From: Heterocephalus glaber
Taxonomy: Eukaryota > Chordata > Mammalia > Rodentia > Bathyergidae
Direction of reading: 5' to 3'
Assembly (NCBI RefSeq): GCF_000247695.1
Contig: NW_004624781.1
Coordinates: 10,448,439 to 10,512,438 of the forward strand
Length of the DNA stretch: 64,000 bases
Positions 57,936-64,000 of this stretch are shown piece by piece; the stretch's first letter is position 1; the number at the start of each line of letters is the position of its first letter. The notes beneath the pieces were generated by a model. The model was not told the origin of the DNA. It worked only from the letters and a program-made list of their open reading frames with translations, and did not search any database. The translations under genes and the position numbers were made by a program.

Positions 57936-60269
57936 ACAAGTAAACTTGTTATTTGTGTCCCCTATGGAATATTAATATTCCTTTTATCAATGGCAGCACC
58001 CCCCATCTGCTGACCTCAAAAGGCCTTCTGTAGCTACTCTCTGATGAAATGAGCACAATTTTTAAAACTCTAGAAATTAATTTTGCACAGGGAACACATG
58101 CCGCAGAAATGTATTCCTAGGTCCTTACAAGTGGTGGCTGTCTCTGTCTTACCAGTCTGTAGAATCTGGCTGCTAATAAGGACAACAGCAGATGCTAGAA
58201 ATAAATGAATAAGGAGACCCGCTGTTCCCTCGGCTCAACTTTCTCAAGGCTGTGCCGATCGGAAGGCAGATGATGTCCTTGAGCAACTCCACAACCCAGA
58301 TAAGGCTGTCTAAGACAAAGAGACTGTCCCTGCTTTGACAAATGGGACTGACTTTCCAGTCCTGGTGAAACATCCTGGTTCCAACAAAGTCTGTATCAGG
58401 TGGGAGATGATATATGGCTGGGAGTATGTAAATCTACAGGCAGGTGTTAACTGGCTGCCTTGTTATGCAATTAACCCACAATTCATAAACACATCACAGA
58501 AAGAAGGGAAGTTGTATTTGCTATCTCTCTGGCTTTTTAGTTAAGTGGCTGTATTAAGAAACACTTCTGAAAAAGAAAGATTCATTAGTCTCAGATTCTA
58601 AGAGTCTCGGTTTGAATTAAGACTCTGTAATTCAGCCTCAAATAACACTTGTCTAAACATAAGATGAGTCAATTAGTAGAATCAGAGGAATTTCAAGTTT
58701 CCTTTGTGTGTTTTCCTTATGCTACCTCCAGCAGCCAAAGAAGGTGACTGGAGAAATATCTTCACTCTATCAGGCTGCAAGTGAGTGGCAACTGAGGAAT
58801 GAGAATTCACATTTAATTTGAGTCAGAGGAGAAAAAGACATCTTATATGATTTGATCCTCCATCCCTAGCTTCAGATAGGAGCTGGCTTCTCTTATCCAG
58901 TATCTCTTTGTCTGATCCAACATGTCAGCTTGGATCTCCTTCTTGGAAGCTAGTCCAAATAGTTCTACTTTTTCAAACTTCCAATTTCATGCCACTGTAT
59001 TTTCAGATGCTTGAAATTTTGAACTACTAATTGAAATTTTGATTCAATTTGTTAAAAATGAGGACCTGAGAGGGTGTAATAATTATCTTTAAATAGCTGA
59101 AAGTCTAGCATTAGAAAGATGAATAACAGTTTGGTGAGGATGTATAATGGGTCAGATGCTGCAGAGGGAGTTTCTAATTCATTATAAAGATGGATTGTTT
59201 GTCAATCAAAGGAGAGAAAAAATGAAATGAGGATCTCCCAGGGGATGGAGGTTTCCATTCCAGGGTCATCCCTGGATTTCTCGATATTGAAGGTTGGGTG
59301 GTTGTTAAGGCTGCTCTCCAATAGCTGGTTCTCCTCTCCTTCTAGCTACTTGGAAGCCTCAAATTCCTGGACCTTGGTGCTGGAGAGAGACATGTGACTA
59401 CCTCTGTATTGGTTAATTGTCAGTGTGAGACAACAAGAGTCTTCATCTCCTGCTCTTACAACCAAGGAAGCACAGGGGAGCTGGGTCATCCATGAGCCTG
59501 GTTCCCACGATGATGGCCATCAACCTCTAGTGACCTTGCCATCTTGTGCTGGACGTGGAGCAGGAAGGATGCTGTTGTTTTCACCTCCACAGCATAACCT
59601 AATTCATCCTGAGAATGGCTTTTGTCTCCTTATCCTTGGGCAGCAGTGAGGGCAGGGAGGCAGCTTCCTTCCCGGTCCCAGGGTTTGGGTTATGATTGGT
59701 CACAGCCAATCATGGTTCCCATTCTGCCTTTCCAGAGAAAAAGTGCCCAGGGCTGGCCACATGATCAAGTTCTGGCTGCTAAGACTTAAGGGCAGGCTTG
59801 GGTGGGGGAGCCAGTCTTTGAAAGAGATTATCCTTCATCATAAAAAAGGGAGCAATTATCTTCTCACTTTTCATTATTTCACGTGAGTGGAATCAGGATG
59901 CTTGAAGAGAGAAAGAAACACATACTTTATTTCATACAGGGAGTGAAATTTGTTATCTCAGGCGGAAGTGCAAGTTAAGCTGCATGAGGTGCATGCATGC
60001 AGAATCCATGTCTAGCCCACTGGTGCTTCCCCTTGTAAGTCTCATAGACTCTTCCGATTCATACTTAAACCCTATGCCTTCTCTTAGGGCCCTATCCCAC
60101 CCAGAGGAACAAGTACTTCCTCCTCAGATTAGAGGCCTAAGAATGACCCTTCTTCCTGCCCCTCCTTCTGGCCTTTTCTCTTCCATTGTTTGTGGTGCCT
60201 CTGTCATTGACCACTTACTTAATCAGGTAAGAGGCTTCCAATATCACTCTCCTGCAGTTTGGGGGCAGG
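57936..60269. other. Mostly unique non-coding DNA
   Basis: No recognised interspersed repeat or exon. Short frames only (60-102 codons) without domains. Confidence 0.4.
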
Positions 60270-60332
60270 AAGACTTTTCTAAAACAAACTGATATCAGCC
60301 CCTTGCTAAAATGGCTTCCCGATGTCTCCCAG
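60270..60332 (-). mobile_element. L2-type LINE fragment, left piece (split by LTR)
   Basis: 'ctaaaacaaactgatatcag' followed by 'ccccttgctaaaatggcttc' matches a frequent antisense LINE pattern ('ctgcttaaaatccttcaatggc'). The text continues after the inserted LTR at 60709 with 'ataaaggccccgatccttgg'. Confidence 0.5.
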
Positions 60333-60708
60333 TGTCTTAGTTACTTTTCTCGTGGCTGTGACACAATACCCGACACCCAAAATTTAAAGGAGAGCTTTGT
60401 TTTGGCTCATAGATTGTAGATGTTTAAGTCTGTAGTCTGGTGGCTCCAAGGCAGATCAGCATGGCCGAGAGACATAACGGGAATAGATTCTCACACCACG
60501 GCCTTCAGGAAGCAGAGAGGAAGTGAAGGGAGGGGCTGGGAAGGAAGATAAATCCTTGCAGGCCACGTCCCCAGTGACCGCCTCATCCAGCTGGACCTCA
60601 GCTCTCAACAGCAAGTCATCTATAACCCCCATAATCCAATCATCTTTCAAAAGCCCCACCTTCGAGCACATGTCCTTTAGGGAGGACATCTGGATATAAA
60701 CTGTAACA
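60333..60708 (-). mobile_element. Complete MaLR-type solo LTR with perfect 5-bp target duplication
   Basis: Unit TGTCTTAGTTAC...AAACTGTAACA (376 bp) is flanked by CCCAG at 60328-60332 and 60709-60713. Reverse-complemented, it reads as a MaLR LTR: 'tgttacagtttatatccaga' at the start and 'gggtattgtgtcacagccac' near the end. The same family occurs at 20531 and 31167. The 93-codon minus frame 60456-60737 lies in it and is spurious. Confidence 0.9.
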
Positions 60709-61110
60709 CCCAGATAAAGGCCCCGATCCTTGGCCAAGTTTACGAGACCGCATGGTCCAGCTCTGGCTGTGTTTTCATTCTTGGTTTAAGCCATGCTTCT
60801 GGATGTCTTCTGTCCATCCTACCCGTATGACCTGGAGGTTGTGGAATGCTTTGTGCTCTCTTCCTTCTTGCCCCTTGCACGTGCTAACCTACTTTCTCTT
60901 CCCTTCTGCCCTCACTGGCCCAGCTAACCCCTCATCCTCCCTAAGGCCTTATTTCAGTTGCTTTCTTCTCAAAGGAGCCTCCCTCCTTTCCCCAGTGCTG
61001 CTCTCTGGGCACTCTTATTCTATTAAGATCTGAGGCTTTTCATGGCTGAGTTACACTTTTCTATTGATTCCTGATGGCATCCACTAGACTAGCCCTTGGA
61101 GGGCGATCAT
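60709..61110 (-). mobile_element. L2 LINE, right piece, minus orientation
   Basis: 'aaggccccgatccttggcca', 'ttgccccttgcacgtgctaa', 'ccctcatcctccctaaggcc', 'ctcaaaggagcctccctcct' and 'gggcactcttattctattaa' follow the antisense L2 3' region. The 93-codon plus frame 60752-61033 is a translation of this repeat. Confidence 0.7.
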
Positions 61111-62852
61111 CACCCTTTCTATCTCTAGGGAAGGGCCTGGCATGTTTTAGGTCCTCCTAGGGAAGGATGGTGTGTGCTACCCATTACAGGCTTCTTTCCT
61201 AGACAGAAGTAGTCTGCACATGTGGGTTTGGAGGATACTGTAGGTGATGAGCCCGGGCTGGTGGTAGGAGACAGGATGGTGGTCAGAGGGACATCCTGGG
61301 CTAGACAAGGGTTTGGGTCTGGAAGTGTCAACTGGGTAAACATTGTGTATAGGAGGGAGCCAGAAGTCAGAACAAGAAGACAGAAAGAAGCATAAAAGAC
61401 TGGATTACACTTGGGAAGTCATCCAGCCAGTCATCCTGGATGCAAGGTGCAACAGGCAGAGAACCCTTTACGCTGGAGGCAGCTGGCTCTGTGCCTATGT
61501 GTGTAGCCGAGACTCTGCAGCCTATGTAGATGCTTTACTCTGCAGTAGGTGAAGACTTGCATTCTGAACAGGCAGAGCTGGGCTCATGGCTAGGGAGGAG
61601 GACAGCTGGGGCTCCAGGGTAGCATGTCTTACTGAGAGTCCAGCACTAATGATCCAGAAAACAGATCCTCAGGGTCAGAATGTCCCTGGCTTCTGCCCTA
61701 AGTGAATGGAATTGTGTAGGCTGGCAATGGTCCATGAAGACCCTAGATCTGAGTGAAGAGTTCAACACACAGGAGAACCAAACCCTGCTTCATTGGAGGG
61801 GTAATTTATCAAGTGATAAGTGTGGACCAAAAAGCCGGGAAGGGCAATCTGCCCAGGTTGAGGTTCCCTAAAATCTCACTTAGAACTTCATGTGAACATC
61901 TGGCTGCTTCCAGAACTCACTCCCATCTCCTTGAAATAGTGCAGGGTCAGATGCTGCTCTTTTTGGGAGGTTACAAAGGTGGCCTAGGGAGTGAGTCCCT
62001 GTCTTCCTACTGAAGTCAAGCAACTGGTTGGTGAAGGGTACACCTGCGTCTTCCAAGAAGCATAAGGACCATAGTGAAGCCCACCTCTCTGCTCCCCTGT
62101 ACCTCCTGGGGCCATGGTGGTCTGACAGCCGAGTTTCCCACAGCTTCTACACTACCCACCTGCCCTCCTCTCCGAAGGCCAATCATGCTAGGCTCTTACA
62201 TACTCCCCTCACTTTATCTTTACTTTTATTTATGGCCTGAAACACCCCTCGGCTGGCCCCTCAGACTCTCTGGGCTTTTATTGGCACCCTCTGGCCATTC
62301 TTAGTTAACCCTCTTATTTATTTTCAGTAACAATGAGGTGTTCTTCCCAGCTTCATGTGTTTGAGTGCAACATCAAGTACATGTGCTCAGAAAGAGGATC
62401 AGCTTCCCAAGCAGGTTTTCCACATAGAGTCAAGCCAGTTAGACTTTTAAACATCAACTGATTTAGAAGTGAACTTGACAGTTTCAGAGTCTTTCTGTCT
62501 CCAGGAGGATTTCTTTACAAACAACAGATTTAATTATTGTTTTCCCTTGTTTCCATTTTTTAAAATACCTAATATTTTACTTCTCATGTGGTGTACACAG
62601 CACTTCTTATTTTCTATTGTCTTTGAAGATTGCATGAAATTTATTACCATCCATGAAGATTTTATAGCGAGTGAGGAGAGTATTTACTGACCAGTTATTA
62701 GCAGTGACACGATGCAGATCGAGAGGAACCTGCTGATGAGAACACCAAGACATCAACTTCAATTCACCAGGGATTTATTGTGTGCCTATTGGGCCCAGGA
62801 TTATATTTATAGAAAAGGTCTATGTTTTCTGGAGAAATGAGGACCATTCAAA
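61111..62852. other. Mostly unique non-coding DNA
   Basis: No recognised exon. 'gggatttattgtgtgcctat' near 62770 may be a small old retroposon remnant. Confidence 0.35.
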
Positions 62853-62867
62853 AGATGGTAAAAGTGA

Positions 62868-63057
62868 AAGCAGACCTGGTGGTACAGGCCTTGTCAGTCC
62901 CAGCACTCTGGGAGGCTCATGCAGGAGGATGACAAGTTTGAGCGCAGCCTGGGCAACTTAGTGACTTAGTGAGATCCTGTCTCAAAATAAACAATGGGCT
63001 GGGGATGTAGCTCAGTGCAAAAGCCCTGGGTTCAACCCCCAGTACTGCAACAAACAG
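62868..63057 (+). mobile_element. B1-dID SINE with perfect 15-bp target duplication
   Basis: B1 half: 'gcagacctggtggtacaggc', 'ccagcactctgggaggctca', 'cttagtgagatcctgtctca'. Then 'aaataaacaat' and an ID half: 'gggctggggatgtagctcag' with 'gggttcaacccccagtactg'. AGATGGTAAAAGTGA is repeated perfectly at 62853-62867 and 63058-63072. This is the best-preserved dimer in the window. Confidence 0.95.
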
Positions 63058-63274
63058 AGATGGTAAAAGTGACTATCTCTGCAGGGTGGCATTTGCCCCC
63101 TACCCATCACTCAGATTAAAGGAGACCCAAGCAAAAGGGTCTTCATGAAGGTCAAGGAGCGACCTCAGGTGAAGGATGGGAAGGGACTATTGGCTAGATT
63201 TGTTTCTTGCACCAGTAGGCTGCAGGGATTCCAACCCTTTGAAGTCAGCTCTAACAAAGGGACATGGCCCAGTG

Positions 63275-63490
63275 ATAACAGTAATATCATAAATACTGCA
63301 GGCTCTGCACTGATCTAAGAACCCTGCATGCTTTCCTTCCTGCTACCCCTACAACAAGTCAAGGAAGTAAGCGCTATTCTCCACTCTATTTCATGGAATG
63401 GAATTGAGGGATGGAGAAGTTAAAAGACCTTCCCAGCTAGAAAGTAGCTGGACTGGGATTTGAACCCAGGCAGCCTGGCTTCAAAGCCTT
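63275..63490 (+). mobile_element. MIR SINE, plus orientation
   Basis: 'tactgcaggctctgcactga', 'ctacaacaagtcaaggaagt', 'ggaattgagggatggagaag' and 'gggatttgaacccaggcagc' are sense MIR landmarks over most of its length. The 143-codon minus frame 63437-63868 starts upstream and ends in this MIR. Confidence 0.9.
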
Positions 63491-64000
63491 CTGTATGATT
63501 GGCTGTGTTTGGTGATGCACATATGCGAAAGGACGAGCATTTCCATGTATTTTATCCAGAGGGACATGAACAAAGGGTTGGAAAGTGGTAAAGAACATGA
63601 TCCCCTCTTTGGGGCAGATCAGCTGAAGAGGGCGCAGAGTCCTCTCTGCCCATACCCTGTGCTTCTCCTGCACGGCCAGCTTCTCAGGTCCCCTCTGAGG
63701 ACTGGCTATGTTGGGTGCCCTCTTACATTTCCGCAGGCCCAAATCGAAGCCTCTCCAAGGCCCGCTCAGGACTGTGCTCCCGGGTGATGCTTTCCCGGCC
63801 CTGCAGCTCTCTCTCACCTCTCCCTTCCCTGGACCCCTTTGAGTGTGGTCAGAAACAGACAGCCCCATGGAGCATTTTTACTCCTGTTTGTTGCATAATT
63901 CTTCTGCTCGGTACCAGTATGGAAAGCACTGGAAGGTGATGTCTCCTGACTGTATCCCCCTCCCATACTGCCCACTGTCTCCTGCTGGATTTGGACTGTA
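63491..64000. other. Unique-looking DNA at the window end
   Basis: Overlapping frames on both strands (minus 143 codons, plus 92 and 74 codons) in moderately GC-rich sequence. No domain, splice pattern or repeat was recognised. Confidence 0.35.

Noticed and set aside
63437..63868. 143-codon minus-strand frame
   Set aside because: Its end is antisense MIR, and other frames overlap it on the opposite strand.
1..64000. CRISPR array, operon, prophage or plasmid feature
   Set aside because: No spaced direct repeats, ribosome-binding sites or dense long frames; the repeat content is clearly mammalian.

Overview
The window looks like nuclear DNA of a rodent. It is AT-rich, intron- or intergenic-like, and packed with mammalian interspersed repeats. 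Three kinds of short retroposon point to a rodent: B1 (7SL-derived) elements, B1 joined to an ID-like tRNA segment (B1-dID dimers), and a tRNA-derived SINE whose head reads 'ttagctcagtggttcc' and ends in 'ggtacc' plus poly-A. B1-dID dimers are known from non-muroid rodents such as hystricognaths, squirrels, dormice and relatives. The exact tRNA-SINE spelling makes me think of an African mole-rat type genome, but that is recall and not proof. Old mammal-wide families (MIR, L2, ancient L1, MaLR LTRs, mariner/Tigger DNA elements) are also present.

I find no convincing multi-exon protein gene, no CpG-island promoter and no stable RNA gene. The longest open frames are 261 codons (minus strand, 22875-23660) and about 143 codons. 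Both fit chance and composition. The most gene-like stretch is 36869-37240 (+): an ATG in good context just after a splice-acceptor-like site, about 119 codons, and a possible frameshifted continuation. It could be a lone exon or a decayed retrocopy; I do not recognise the protein.

Layout: 1-18.6 kb is mostly single-copy DNA with scattered MaLR, MIR, L2, B1-dID and tRNA SINEs, a Tigger-like MITE (956-1159) and a CCAAT-rich solo LTR (13.55-13.81 kb). A minus-strand L1 tail fills 18.65-20.14 kb, followed by MaLR LTRs and a Z-DNA-prone GT tract. A 170-bp segment near 23.2 kb recurs at 25.5 kb with about 97% identity. Plus-strand L1 fragments cover 26.3-27.8 and 28.4-30.4 kb. A mariner remnant (30.5 kb), a complete MaLR LTR with target duplication (31.2 kb) and a Tigger-like element (33.3 kb) follow. 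34.8-39.4 kb is largely unique and holds the candidate exon. 39.4-50.3 kb is a repeat cluster: L1 inserted into L1, a 122-bp tandem duplication, and a long minus-strand L1 broken by two B1s and a tRNA SINE. 50.3-64 kb returns to mainly unique DNA with a B1, a second mariner copy with inverted arms, an L2 split by a MaLR LTR with a perfect 5-bp target duplication, a B1-dID with a perfect 15-bp duplication, and a MIR.

Nothing here works as a gene system. The value of the window lies in its nested insertion history, the unexplained recent duplication and the candidate exon. All family names come from recalled consensus patterns; no database search was run.
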